The position numbers and the translations under genes were made by a program. The notes beneath the pieces were generated by a model. That model was not told where the DNA came from, did no database searches, and worked only from the letters and a program-made list of their open reading frames with translations. Below are positions 23,421-33,700 of a stretch of DNA of 64,000 nt, in pieces. This stretch comes from a virus. Where the stretch lies: the IMG/VR virus record IMGVR_UViG_3300027969_000044, positions 62,001 through 126,000 of that record. One strand, 5' to 3'. Within the stretch, counting starts at the first letter, position 1; every line of letters starts with the position of its first letter.

Positions 23421-25670
23421 TCACAGGTCTTTAATATAGACCCAACCTTTAAATCCCGGTACCATTGTAAACGTTATTACTCCGGCATTGCTAGGTATTC
23501 CATTTGGACCATAGCTAGTAACAAGTGTGTTTGTACTTAAAATTTCAGTTACAATCTGTCCCTGAGAATAGCCGTTACCGCTTATTACGGCTCCTGCTCC
23601 AATTCCTGCTGTGCTGTCAATGACTAAAGAGGTGCCTGTATGAATAACATATTGAGCAGTCTCTGTAACATTAATCGATCCGTCATTTGAAATAACTTGG
23701 AACAATTTACTGGTATAATTACATGTCGGTAACGGACCAGTGACTGTTACTAGGCCAGCAACGTCAGTTACTATAGTAGTTGCTGTATTAAATGATGTTG
23801 TAATACTTGTAACTGTATTTGTGCTTGTTACAGTATACGAATAAGGAATTTTATTTTCGCTTAGGTCTAATATAAATGTAGCACTAGACGCAACGTATGT
23901 AGAACATAAAACTGCGGCTCGTGTTCCTGGAGGCTGAGCATAGTATTTTACATCGCCGCCGTCTACTGGCAATAGAATATCTAAATAATTTTTAACTGAC
24001 GCATTGACATTAGTAAATCCAGTTACATCCATAGACAATGCATGTGTCTTACGACCATAATCGCCCAGAGCACTTGCTAGAGCGTTATCTACATATCGTT
24101 TATTAACTGCACGTTTATTTTCAACATCGTTTTGATCAGTAATGTATCCAAGATTTGGTTCAGCAACATTAAACAGACCGCTATTATTAAAACTGATATA
24201 CTTATTGTATCCGCCAAGACTGCCCGGCTCGATATAAAGCGGTCCAGTTGATTTAATTGTGCCAGTTGTTAGTATTAACTGACTTGCAGCGTGTGTACTA
24301 TCGGACCAAGATATATCACCAATAGTTAACAAATCTAAACCAGATATGCCGGGACTACCAATAGTTCTCAAATACGGAGCGTATAAGACAGCATTACCTA
24401 ATGCGCCGTCTGTTCCTAATACTTTGTTATCGCCTAAATAAATGTCTGCGCCAACTTTTAATCCGTCGTTAGTGGTCCATCTGCCCGATGCTAGTGTTCC
24501 TTGATATAACAAGTAATGGTTTGTACTTCCGGGGTTATCAATTAAAATACCCGAGCCGTTAATACCAGAATCAGTTGCCGGTTGCCCTGTTCCAATTAAA
24601 ATTTGTTTTCCGTTTGCTCTAATTACATCAACTTCAATGTAATTTGTTGATCCCTTAACATTTAAATCTCCGTAGATATCAACGTCTTTATGTATCTCAA
24701 CTTTATTAGAAGCCACGGTTGCTGTAAATAACCCAAGTCCATTGTTAACACTATCAATCATGATAGCATTCTTTTGAGTTTGAGTTACGCCGGTCTGTGT
24801 AGTGTATCGAATAAATGTTTTTGCGCCGGCATCAGTGTTTAATAAAATTGTATCATTTGAAGGAGAGTAAATTCTAAATACTGTACCAGTACCGCCAGTT
24901 ACTAACCCAGGGCCAATACCAAGACCTTCAGGATTGTATATTTCCACGGATCCGTAAGTATATTCCATTTGATAATCAGAACTTGTTGTAAGATACTTTT
25001 TAAATACCTGATCAGCAGAGAATCCAGATAAACTATCAGCACTTGTAGCAGTTCCGTAGAATTTTGTTCCACTAATTGTTGACGCTAGTGTAAATCCTTT
25101 TCTAATTGTACTTGTAGAAGAAATATGTAACGGATTTGATGCTATGTTTAAAGGAATTTCAATATCGCTTGCCCAACCAATTAATACACCATTTGTATAA
25201 AAATTAATAATGGGGCGTAGCGTATTGGTAGAACTTTCTACTACAGTTTCTACAATCGCTCCAGTCTTTCCGTCAAAGTCACTATAAGGTTTAGCTAGAT
25301 CAACTAATGAAACTCCGTTATAATACCATAACTTTTGGGCAGAAGTATCAAACCAAAATTCTCCACCAATTAGTGTAGATGGCTGTGTTGCACTGATAAC
25401 TGGACTGCCTACCGGTTTCCATAAATTATTAGAATAAACTTTCAATTGCCCTTGAGCGGTGTCATACCATAACTGTCCAGATAGTGGACTAGGCGGAGCA
25501 GTTCGTTTGGCAAAATTTTCTAATAGGTGAACAAAATTATTATTAATTGATTCACCGTAGGCATTAGAATTCTTACCGACTAATGTTAAACTTGTTGAAA
25601 TACTATCAGCAGACTGATCTGCTAATAGTGCTAACACTCTACCGTTACTATATTTGATTGTATATGCCAT
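23421..25670 (-). CDS. Tail fibre-like structural protein, paralogue 3
   Basis: 749 residues. The N-terminal block is the family type (LVGKNSNAYG, HLLENFAKRTAP, GQLWYDTAQGQLKVYS, then GEFWFDTSAQKLWYY as a second copy of the WYD-type unit). The middle contains many short beta repeats. Residues around 320-420 have Gly/Asn turns typical of shaft domains. The C-terminus is Thr/Val-rich (VTSTNTVTSITTSF) and ends VPGFKGWVYIKDL. No collar or chaperone domain is visible. It could be a fibre or a decoration; host-contact role inferred from paralogues. Confidence 0.7.
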   Translation of the reverse strand: MAYTIKYSNGRVLALLADQSADSISTSLTLVGKNSNAYGESINNNFVHLLENFAKRTAPPSPLSGQLWYDTAQGQLKVYSNNLWKPVGSPVISATQPSTLIGGEFWFDTSAQKLWYYNGVSLVDLAKPYSDFDGKTGAIVETVVESSTNTLRPIINFYTNGVLIGWASDIEIPLNIASNPLHISSTSTIRKGFTLASTISGTKFYGTATSADSLSGFSADQVFKKYLTTSSDYQMEYTYGSVEIYNPEGLGIGPGLVTGGTGTVFRIYSPSNDTILLNTDAGAKTFIRYTTQTGVTQTQKNAIMIDSVNNGLGLFTATVASNKVEIHKDVDIYGDLNVKGSTNYIEVDVIRANGKQILIGTGQPATDSGINGSGILIDNPGSTNHYLLYQGTLASGRWTTNDGLKVGADIYLGDNKVLGTDGALGNAVLYAPYLRTIGSPGISGLDLLTIGDISWSDSTHAASQLILTTGTIKSTGPLYIEPGSLGGYNKYISFNNSGLFNVAEPNLGYITDQNDVENKRAVNKRYVDNALASALGDYGRKTHALSMDVTGFTNVNASVKNYLDILLPVDGGDVKYYAQPPGTRAAVLCSTYVASSATFILDLSENKIPYSYTVTSTNTVTSITTSFNTATTIVTDVAGLVTVTGPLPTCNYTSKLFQVISNDGSINVTETAQYVIHTGTSLVIDSTAGIGAGAVISGNGYSQGQIVTEILSTNTLVTSYGPNGIPSNAGVITFTMVPGFKGWVYIKDL

Positions 25671-25674
25671 AGTC

Positions 25675-28470
25675 TTATGTCTTTATAATGTAATTCAATG
25701 CGTGAAAATGTAACGCGGTATTTGATGCCGCATTAGTTGAAGTGCTATAAGCAAATCCTGTGCTACCACTAGCATTTATTTGACCAGTTATAGGTCCTGT
25801 AGATCCTAACGCATATGATTGAGCATACTCAGCGTGTACATTTGAAGTCCTGCCTACCCCAGAATTACTTGGTGCTGCCGGTACTAATGCCGCTTGACCG
25901 TTAACTGTTTCAGCATTGGTCATGTTGTCATATCCCATAATAACTCTAGATCTTAAATCTGGAAGTCTAAACTGACTTGTAACTGAGCCCTTTCCGTATA
26001 CGTATTTGATAGCATTGAATAAGTTTGGAAAATATCCTGCGTCAACTAATGATCCGTCACATAACAACCAACCTTGCGGTGTATTGTCTACAGGGCCTGC
26101 ATAAGGCATAACAGCACCAGTTGGAACTTTGTATTCTGCTAGATCTTTTAATAGGTCATTTTTAGTTGTTTTTCTCAAGGCACCAGTAGCAGTTTGAGAC
26201 ATTAAGAATGTATCATTATCAGCTACTGTGGTTGCTGAAGCCTGACCAGCTACTGCGGAATTTGTAAGACTAGCTGTGAATGTTTTTAACCCTGCTTCAC
26301 CTGCGTAAACAAAACCTGCGGCAGATACTTGACCGGTAATACTCCAAGTTGAACTGTTTGTTAATCTTGTAGCTCCACCAGTTAAATTTCCAACAAAAGT
26401 GTTTTCTAATTTTGTACCACCTTGATATGTTACGCCAGTAACGCTTCTACTTGCGTTTAAAGATATAGGTGTGTTCAATTGAACATTAGCTTGAGAATCA
26501 GATACCGCAATAGTATTGATATCATAAACTCTTAAAATATAATAAATTACATTACTTCCTAATCCTAGAGCATTTGGGCCTCCCGCATTATATGTTACAC
26601 CATTAGGACCAGGAATATTAATACTTGATCCCAACGCTAATATAGTGCCATTATATGATGCGCTAATAGTAATCTTTGGAAGAGCAGGGTCAATAGATTT
26701 AATATAGTAAGTTGTACCCGAAACTAATCCGCCGAGTACACTACCTATGGCAGCGGTGTAGCTACCAGATCCTGCTGTTAATGTTAACGATGACGATCCC
26801 GGAGTAGCAGACACCGTTACACAATTGCCTGTTTGAATACTTTGAATATAATATGTCTGTCCGCCAACTAGCCCACCGATACTATTACTCGGAACAATAC
26901 TCATTCCAATGGCAAATCCAGTAGTATCGCCAAGTTGAACATAATTTGGTCTACCAGCATCTGTTGATGCAAAAGTTTGAATTAATGTTGTGCTTGAAGA
27001 ACTAAATGTAAATTTAATAGGCATTCCAACCGATAACCCAACTTTAGAACTTAAAGAGATTGTGTTAACAGCCGGGGGAGTTGTTTGAGTTACTATTCCA
27101 GTAACCGAAGTATGACTAAAAATAATAGGATCGCCTGAAGATAGCCCTCCTGCGTTGCTAATAGTTAATCTACCTGATGAATCTGTTCCTGTTACTGACC
27201 CTGGTACAATTGGAGGTCCGGCAAATACCTTGGAATATACTATCCCAAAAGGATTAGTTTCAGAACCAATGTTTGGGGCGTTATTACCTGTCCCAACGGG
27301 TAAAATTCCCGGAGTACTAATTGGCCAATCCTGTGTTCCAATATACATTGTATTAACAAATGTGCTTGTACTAAATGTACTAGACCCAGATGATACAATG
27401 TTTTTAAAGTAAGAAATACCTTTAGTTACATTAAGGGCAACAGTCGAAGAAGTAATAGTTAAAGAGTTTGCTACTTTAACACTTCCATTTACATCTAATT
27501 CTGCTTTAGGATTCTCGGTTGATTTTAAATTAATACCAACACCAGACGACGCTCCGTCAATTGTTAGTACGTTAACAGGAAGACTTCCGTTACTTTCTAA
27601 TGTAGTTGTTTGGAATACAAACTTACCACCCGGAATAGGATTTTGTAAATTGGCCTGATATCCGTTATCAGCCATGTTCATAATCCACGGAGTAGTTGTT
27701 CCGTTACTAGATGCCTTGCCTACTGCTAGTTCCTTAATATACAATCTAGCATTAATTGTACTATCGCCAGTAGTCTTTACTAAACTATCTCCAGTAATTG
27801 TTGTACCGTCTGCTAAATTTAAAGCGTCTGCTGTAGTAGCTGTAGCATTTAATTTTCCGTTATAGGTTGAACTAAGGTTGACTCCAGGATGAAGGCCGTC
27901 AGCAAATCCACTTATAGGAGGTTGAGGATAAAATGTATCACTGGCAATAATTTCTACAACATTGTCATCAATGTAATTTTTAATAACCCTGTGTGTTCCT
28001 CCAAGATTATCTTTAATTTCGTCAGCATAGCTACCAGTTTTAAGAACATTACTATATGTCGGGCCTACTAAGGTCCAACCGCTTAATGTTCTAATGTACA
28101 ATTGAGCGTTAGCTGTGTTAACCCAAATGTCGCCGCGTTCGGGAGTTTCAGGAGGACTGTCTTGTTGCCAAACACCATTAATAGGTTTCCATACGGTACT
28201 GTCAAATACTTTTAATTTTTTTCCAGTAAGTGTATCGTTAGAACTATCATACCACAACTGGCCTTCGGTAGGATGAAGTGGAGGAGATATGTTGGCAAAA
28301 TTTTCTAATAGGTATAAAAAGTCTTGGTTAACAGAAATACCAAAACTTGGAGCACCCTTACCAATAAAGGTTAAACTTGTATCAGTGTCATTAGTTTTGC
28401 CGTCACGAACAATAATTGCTTCGCTAAGTTTGGCAACATTATATTTGTAAAGGGTGATATAATCGGCCAT
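25675..28470 (-). CDS. Tail fibre-like structural protein, paralogue 4, with a tail collar domain
   Basis: 931 residues. The shared N-terminal block appears (FIGKGAPSFG, FLYLLENFAN, GQLWYDSSND, GDIWVNTANAQLY). The C-terminal part is a phage tail collar domain, as in T4 gp12: GAVMPYAGPVDNTPQGWLLCDGS near 790-812, then FRLPDLRSRVIMGYDN, and a final Ser/Ala-rich segment with FHALNYIIKT. Such domains trimerise short tail fibres. The centre is Gly/Ser/Thr-rich beta repeats. This is the best candidate among the four for the gp12-like short fibre. Confidence 0.78.
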   Translation of the reverse strand: MADYITLYKYNVAKLSEAIIVRDGKTNDTDTSLTFIGKGAPSFGISVNQDFLYLLENFANISPPLHPTEGQLWYDSSNDTLTGKKLKVFDSTVWKPINGVWQQDSPPETPERGDIWVNTANAQLYIRTLSGWTLVGPTYSNVLKTGSYADEIKDNLGGTHRVIKNYIDDNVVEIIASDTFYPQPPISGFADGLHPGVNLSSTYNGKLNATATTADALNLADGTTITGDSLVKTTGDSTINARLYIKELAVGKASSNGTTTPWIMNMADNGYQANLQNPIPGGKFVFQTTTLESNGSLPVNVLTIDGASSGVGINLKSTENPKAELDVNGSVKVANSLTITSSTVALNVTKGISYFKNIVSSGSSTFSTSTFVNTMYIGTQDWPISTPGILPVGTGNNAPNIGSETNPFGIVYSKVFAGPPIVPGSVTGTDSSGRLTISNAGGLSSGDPIIFSHTSVTGIVTQTTPPAVNTISLSSKVGLSVGMPIKFTFSSSSTTLIQTFASTDAGRPNYVQLGDTTGFAIGMSIVPSNSIGGLVGGQTYYIQSIQTGNCVTVSATPGSSSLTLTAGSGSYTAAIGSVLGGLVSGTTYYIKSIDPALPKITISASYNGTILALGSSINIPGPNGVTYNAGGPNALGLGSNVIYYILRVYDINTIAVSDSQANVQLNTPISLNASRSVTGVTYQGGTKLENTFVGNLTGGATRLTNSSTWSITGQVSAAGFVYAGEAGLKTFTASLTNSAVAGQASATTVADNDTFLMSQTATGALRKTTKNDLLKDLAEYKVPTGAVMPYAGPVDNTPQGWLLCDGSLVDAGYFPNLFNAIKYVYGKGSVTSQFRLPDLRSRVIMGYDNMTNAETVNGQAALVPAAPSNSGVGRTSNVHAEYAQSYALGSTGPITGQINASGSTGFAYSTSTNAASNTALHFHALNYIIKT

Positions 28471-28471
28471 C

Positions 28472-29131
28472 TTATGCTCCTACTCCGCTAATACTTTGAA
28501 TACGGATTGTGTAGTCAATTTGAATTAAACGATTTAATGATTTTTGAACAGGGTGAAAGATAACATGAGTTAATAACGGCCCCGAGTTTGCTCCATCAGT
28601 ACTATAAGCCTTCAAACCCAATTCATCAAAAATAAAATCATTTGATAAGTTTGTACCTGTATCAAACGCCAATTGTCCGCTTGGTTCACCGAAATCTAAC
28701 AGACAACTAACTAATAGGTCACTATAAGTGGCTCCCGATACATGACGTGCTTCCATGAAGTTTCGTGTCGGATCCAGGTCTAAAACACTGGATGCATCGA
28801 CGTTTTTGTAGTAAGTTTGATTATAAAGTTGACTATTTTGCCCCAGGGTGTTAGGAGTTAGATAAGTGATAATCCCAGTGGGATCAATACGACTTCCACC
28901 GTTTCCAAAAACCATTTCAGTAATAAAGCCACTGCCAAGATTACCAATACTTCTTACCAAAGCAAGGCTAAAGTTTTCATAATGAATAGCATTACGCTTG
29001 TCGACATAGACGTGCTTAGTTTCGGGATCAAAAATCTTGATGTGACCCTGTAGTTTTACGGCTCCGGATTCATTTAAATCCGAGCTAGGTTGAGGTTGTT
29101 GTACTGGCATTTTGTTCTCATCATTAGTCAT
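28472..29131 (-). CDS. Virion structural protein, baseplate/fibre region
   Basis: 219 residues from the ATG at 29131 (the frame is open to 29176 but those codons overlap the gene upstream). An acidic, Gln/Pro-rich N-terminus precedes a globular part with IKIFDPETKHVYVDKRNAIH, EMVFGNGGSRIDPTGIITYL and a beta-rich end (IQIDYTIRIQSISG). Proteins of this pattern occur in the baseplate region of T4-like phages of aquatic bacteria. Its place between the collagen-like protein and the fibres fits an attachment or adaptor role. Confidence 0.62.
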   Translation of the reverse strand: MTNDENKMPVQQPQPSSDLNESGAVKLQGHIKIFDPETKHVYVDKRNAIHYENFSLALVRSIGNLGSGFITEMVFGNGGSRIDPTGIITYLTPNTLGQNSQLYNQTYYKNVDASSVLDLDPTRNFMEARHVSGATYSDLLVSCLLDFGEPSGQLAFDTGTNLSNDFIFDELGLKAYSTDGANSGPLLTHVIFHPVQKSLNRLIQIDYTIRIQSISGVGA

Positions 29132-29153
29132 AGTGCTATTTATTCTTATAAAA

Positions 29154-30761
29154 TTAGGCGATCTGTGTTCTTCCATTTACTGTAAACCAATTAGTACCAT
29201 TAAAGAAACAAGGTTGTGCTCCGCCAGACGCATCAGTTACATAAACCATTGCTCCTCGCTGTGTAATGCCGCCAAGTGCCGATAATTGTGCTGTAGTTGC
29301 GTTAGTTAATACAAACGGGGCGTTAGTTGTAATTTGCCCAGCGGCTTTAAGTGCTAGATCGTTTCCACTTTGTACTGTAGTAATTCCAACAGTACTTACA
29401 GTTAGTGTACTTACATACAATGTCTGTACTGTATACGTGTTTCCGGTAATGACCATTGCGCCGGTTGCGCCACTAGAGCCGGCTGCTCCGGTTGCTCCTG
29501 CCGGGCCAGTAGATCCTTGAACACCTGTTGCTCCTTGAGGAGAAACATCACCAATATTAATTGTACCTACCATTGCTGAATGGAACTGACAAATATAATA
29601 TAGGGTACTAGGAGCATTATACGGAACTGCAAAAGTTATAGTTCCAGACTGGGCTCCGTTGTTAGTTACACCAGAACTATAAGCATCGCCAGTTCCAGTA
29701 GATTGGGCAGTTTTGATCCAAAATGGATGTCCTGATGCGTTTACACTAAACGTATAAGTAAATCCGCGTAGTAAGAATAACGTTGGATCATTGGATCCAT
29801 CAATAACATAGGCCGAAGATCCGCTGTTTGTCACTGTATACACTCTTGCGCCACTTAGTCCTTGAACTCCGGTAGCACCAGTAGCACCTACTCCAGATGG
29901 GCCAGTTGCCCCTTGAACGCCAGTTGCGCCAGTTGCGCCATTAAGTCCAGCCGAGCCCGATGCGCCGGTGGCACCTACTCCAGATGGGCCAGTTGCTCCC
30001 ATAATACCTTCAGGTCCTCCTGCGCCAGTTGCTCCTGTTGGTCCAGACGCACCTGTTGCTCCTGCGCCAGTAGCACCCGTGTTGCCCTGGGGACCTGTTG
30101 CTCCGGCAGCACCTGTTGCGCCCTGACCTGCAAATAGTCCGTCTAATCCAGTAGCACCTTGAGATCCGGTTACACCAGTAGAACCTCGTATTCCGGTAGA
30201 ACCAGTATTTCCAATAGGACCTTGTGTTCCAGTAGCCCCTGTTGCTCCCTGTAATCCTGATTGTCCTTGAGGACCAGTGGACCCAGTTGCTCCCTGTGCC
30301 GCATATAATCCATCTAATCCAGTTGCTCCTTGAGAACCACTTGGTCCTGTAGCACCAGTTGATCCTCTGCCAGTAGCGCCAGTAGCACCTGCTTGTCCTT
30401 GAACACCAGTAGAACCCCTGGCACCTAACCCAGTAGCACCTTGCGGGCCAGTTGCGCCTGTTGCTCCGTCTGGTCCTGTGCCCCCAACAGCAACAGCAGT
30501 ACCCGGAGTCCCTTGTGGTCCTTGTGGTCCTGTAGACCCGGTTGCGCCATCATTTCCTGTGGAACCTTTAACTCCTGTAGCACCTGGATTACCCACAGGC
30601 CCTGTTAAACCAGTTGATCCTGTCGGTCCTTTAAGTTGACTAGCCAGTGTATTCTTTAGTGTACCGATGCTTAATTTATAGTTTGTGCCGCCGTCTAAAA
30701 TAGGCATAACAGCCGCATTTGACGGGTTAGTGCTTGTTGTTAAATCTGATATTCTTGCCAT
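29154..30761 (-). CDS. Collagen-like tail protein with a cupredoxin domain carrying a complete type 1 copper ligand set
   Basis: 535 residues. Residues about 45-300 are collagen-like Gly-X-Y triplets (GATG, GPQG, GSTG units) that would form a trimeric rod. Residues about 303-405 form a cupredoxin-like beta sandwich with all four type 1 copper ligands: the His of SGHPFWIK, then 46 residues later Cys, His and Met in [12 protein letters not shown]. The C-x2-H-x2-M spacing is that of amicyanin. A second short collagen segment follows, then a C-terminal region ending [11 protein letters not shown] head-end [13 protein letters not shown] starts the protein. The copper site is judged from sequence only. 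Confidence 0.75.
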   Translation of the reverse strand: MARISDLTTSTNPSNAAVMPILDGGTNYKLSIGTLKNTLASQLKGPTGSTGLTGPVGNPGATGVKGSTGNDGATGSTGPQGPQGTPGTAVAVGGTGPDGATGATGPQGATGLGARGSTGVQGQAGATGATGRGSTGATGPSGSQGATGLDGLYAAQGATGSTGPQGQSGLQGATGATGTQGPIGNTGSTGIRGSTGVTGSQGATGLDGLFAGQGATGAAGATGPQGNTGATGAGATGASGPTGATGAGGPEGIMGATGPSGVGATGASGSAGLNGATGATGVQGATGPSGVGATGATGVQGLSGARVYTVTNSGSSAYVIDGSNDPTLFLLRGFTYTFSVNASGHPFWIKTAQSTGTGDAYSSGVTNNGAQSGTITFAVPYNAPSTLYYICQFHSAMVGTINIGDVSPQGATGVQGSTGPAGATGAAGSSGATGAMVITGNTYTVQTLYVSTLTVSTVGITTVQSGNDLALKAAGQITTNAPFVLTNATTAQLSALGGITQRGAMVYVTDASGGAQPCFFNGTNWFTVNGRTQIA

Positions 30762-30762
30762 A

Positions 30763-33700
30763 TTATTCGCCTACAAAAGGTTCTCCGCTTTCGGTATCGA
30801 TGGTGTCACCGAGTTCTGTAACTAGCACAGGTTGTGAATCTGTATTTTGTCCGTATAGATATTTATCTGGCAATCTAGCAGGGCTTGCTCGTAGGAACCT
30901 AACTTGTTCAGTAGTCTGATCAACTAGCGACTTGTCGCTACTAATATCATACCAAATCTCAGTTCCTCTATAAACAACCCTAACTATTGATTCCATTTGC
31001 TTTGAAACGCCAGTGTTGTCAATAAAAGTAGGATCTAGTGGAACAAATAATTCTAAGAAATATCGATCATTGTAACGTTTAATTCTATATTCATCACTGA
31101 CAATTGGGTCTCCGAACACGCCCTGACTTGTTACTTCTCCACTGTCGTATGTCAACGTACCTTGTTTACGCATTTCTGATAACGAATGTTTCAACATACG
31201 ACCTTGGTAATATACACTGGCCTGACGAGACAAGTCGTTTTCGCTACCGCTAAACGGAATACCTGTTAGTTCCCAAATTGATGTACCGGTAGTAGAAATC
31301 TGTGTTGACGTTGTAACTTGACGCTTTCCCGGAATAAGTTTTGTAGTAACTACAGTACGGGGTACATTTAAAACATACGCATCTGAAACATTTTGCCATA
31401 ACAATTTAACTGCGCTTCCAGGCACAAATGTATATCCCGGATTGATCGTAGCTGTCACGTTTATATACCAAACAGTCGAAGTTGTACCTTGTGAGTTCTT
31501 AACAAATCGAGGGCCAAACAATGGAATCCCAAACGCTGTCTCGTATTCTTTTTTGTATCCGTTATAAAGAGCATTAACATCAAATACAACAGGACCTGCT
31601 ACTAACGATATTGTACCAGATGTTCGATTTGCTACCTGAGTCTGAAGTCTTGTAAACCAAGAAGTATTGGCTCTTGGTTTATTACCAATACTGTCTTCCG
31701 AAATAGCTAACCATTTTACCTCACCTGCTGTAGGATTGTTTCCTGCCCATAGATAGTTTGTATCGGAGTTAAAAGATAAAAATGTTGTATAGTTAACTGC
31801 ATTAACTAAATCAAATGTATAGTCTAATATTGCTCCTTGATCAATATAACTTCTTGTAACTACAGATGTGAATGTAGTTGTAGAAACTGTAACTGAAGAA
31901 TCTGGGATTTCAGGACTTGATACAACGTCAAAACTTGATGTAGTGCTTGTAACAGTTGTTGAAATATTGATAGTTTTAGGCGTATCTTTAATTCTAATAG
32001 TTTGATTAATACCTTGATCAAGTACTGAAGATCCGGCAACGTGTTGATCTTTAATGCCTGTTCCCAATGCTCCGCGTTTTAATTGTGTTAAACGATTGCC
32101 TATCATTTGATAGAACTCAATTCGTTCGCCGTCAACTAATATCACTCCTGGTATGCGATTAACTAAATCAGGAGGTGTTAGTTTATCAGCATCTAGTACA
32201 CTGATGCTTTCATCACTAGGATTTAGATCGGCTATTAGTTCAGTTACGTTTGCTCCGCTTAATCGTTTGTAATGTGTACGACCAAAATTATCGTAGAACA
32301 TTCTAAATCCAATTAGGTCGTGACTACCGTAGTCAAACGATGTTATAACTACGTCGTCAGTTTCTGCTAGAGAAACATTTAAACGTACTGTCATGCGATC
32401 TGAATCAAGTTTATAATCTTCTTCATTAATTAACGGACGTCCGTTTAGTTCTACCCAAACATAATCAGTATTAAGAGCCGCTCTACTTAACAGATAACGT
32501 CCACTAGAGTTTCCACTAAATCTTTCTTTTCTAATTCCCAATCCGTCATGATTATTGTATGTTGTAACTCGCAATGTGTCATTACCAGTTTGTTCAACAT
32601 TACGCATTAATGTCAAGTATGTTCCGTTAGCAGTTTCGTTAATCTCGTATTCGTGGCCAGCAAGGATAACAATAGCAATAGCATCGCCGTTTACTATTTT
32701 TCCAGCTTTAAAAGAAATTGTTCCTTTAATTTCTCTAAACTGATAATCTTTGCCTACAAATCTCTTGACTCCGTTTACATAAACTTCAACATCGTTAGCA
32801 CTAACAGTACCATAGTCAATTCCTCGAATAACTGGATATGTCTTTTGATTGTTAGCAACAACATAATAAACAATATCAGGCGGTAACAATCTTCTACCAT
32901 CGTATGTAACAATCGCTTGATTGTGTAGTGGTGCTAGTTTACCCGGAGCAGGCTCTAGTTTAAATATACGTTCCTTGTTACTTAGGTTAGCAAAAACTTG
33001 TTCATTAACTTCATTGAAAGCCTTAACTGGTGCGGCAAAGAACCACACTTGTAATACATCTCCAATAGATAATTCATTAGGTAATTCAATAACTATACGA
33101 CCTCTATTTTTAGAAGTTTTCTTAATATAGTTTGTAATACTAACGCCATTCAAAGTAACATATTCACTTTGAATAGTAGTGTATTCAGATTCAAATTCAA
33201 ACTCTGTAAAAGATAATTCTCTTCCAGTAATTGTAACAGAACTTGATTCTAACATTCTTGTTCCGCCAACGCCCACACTAGTAATTGATAATACTTGCGG
33301 AGTTGATGTAGATATTGTTTGTACTAACCCTTGAGGTTTGAACGGGTCAAAACTTCCCTTGCCGGCGTACTTCCAATCACCGCCATTCTTAGTACTATAG
33401 AATACGTGGCTAGTGTTGTTAGCAATCTGCGATGGACTTACAATGACCCCTGCTCCAGGATTACCGATTGTTCCGGCATTGGCAATACCAAATACTGAAC
33501 CAATGTCTGATCCTGTTCCAGGGCCAGTGAACAACGTTTCATAAATTGTTTCAACATATTGATTAGTTCCGTCACTGTATAAGGTACATTCATAATCGTA
33601 CGCAGGAATTGTAGGAGTGTCATTTCGTTTTACATAATGACTACCTTGGAATCTCATACGCCAATATTTAAAATTACCAATAGTACCGGTAGCTCTAAAG

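Noticed and set aside
29137-29144. AATAAATA on the - strand before the gene at 28472-29131
   Set aside because: The predicted start site falls on or past the ATG, leaving no leader.
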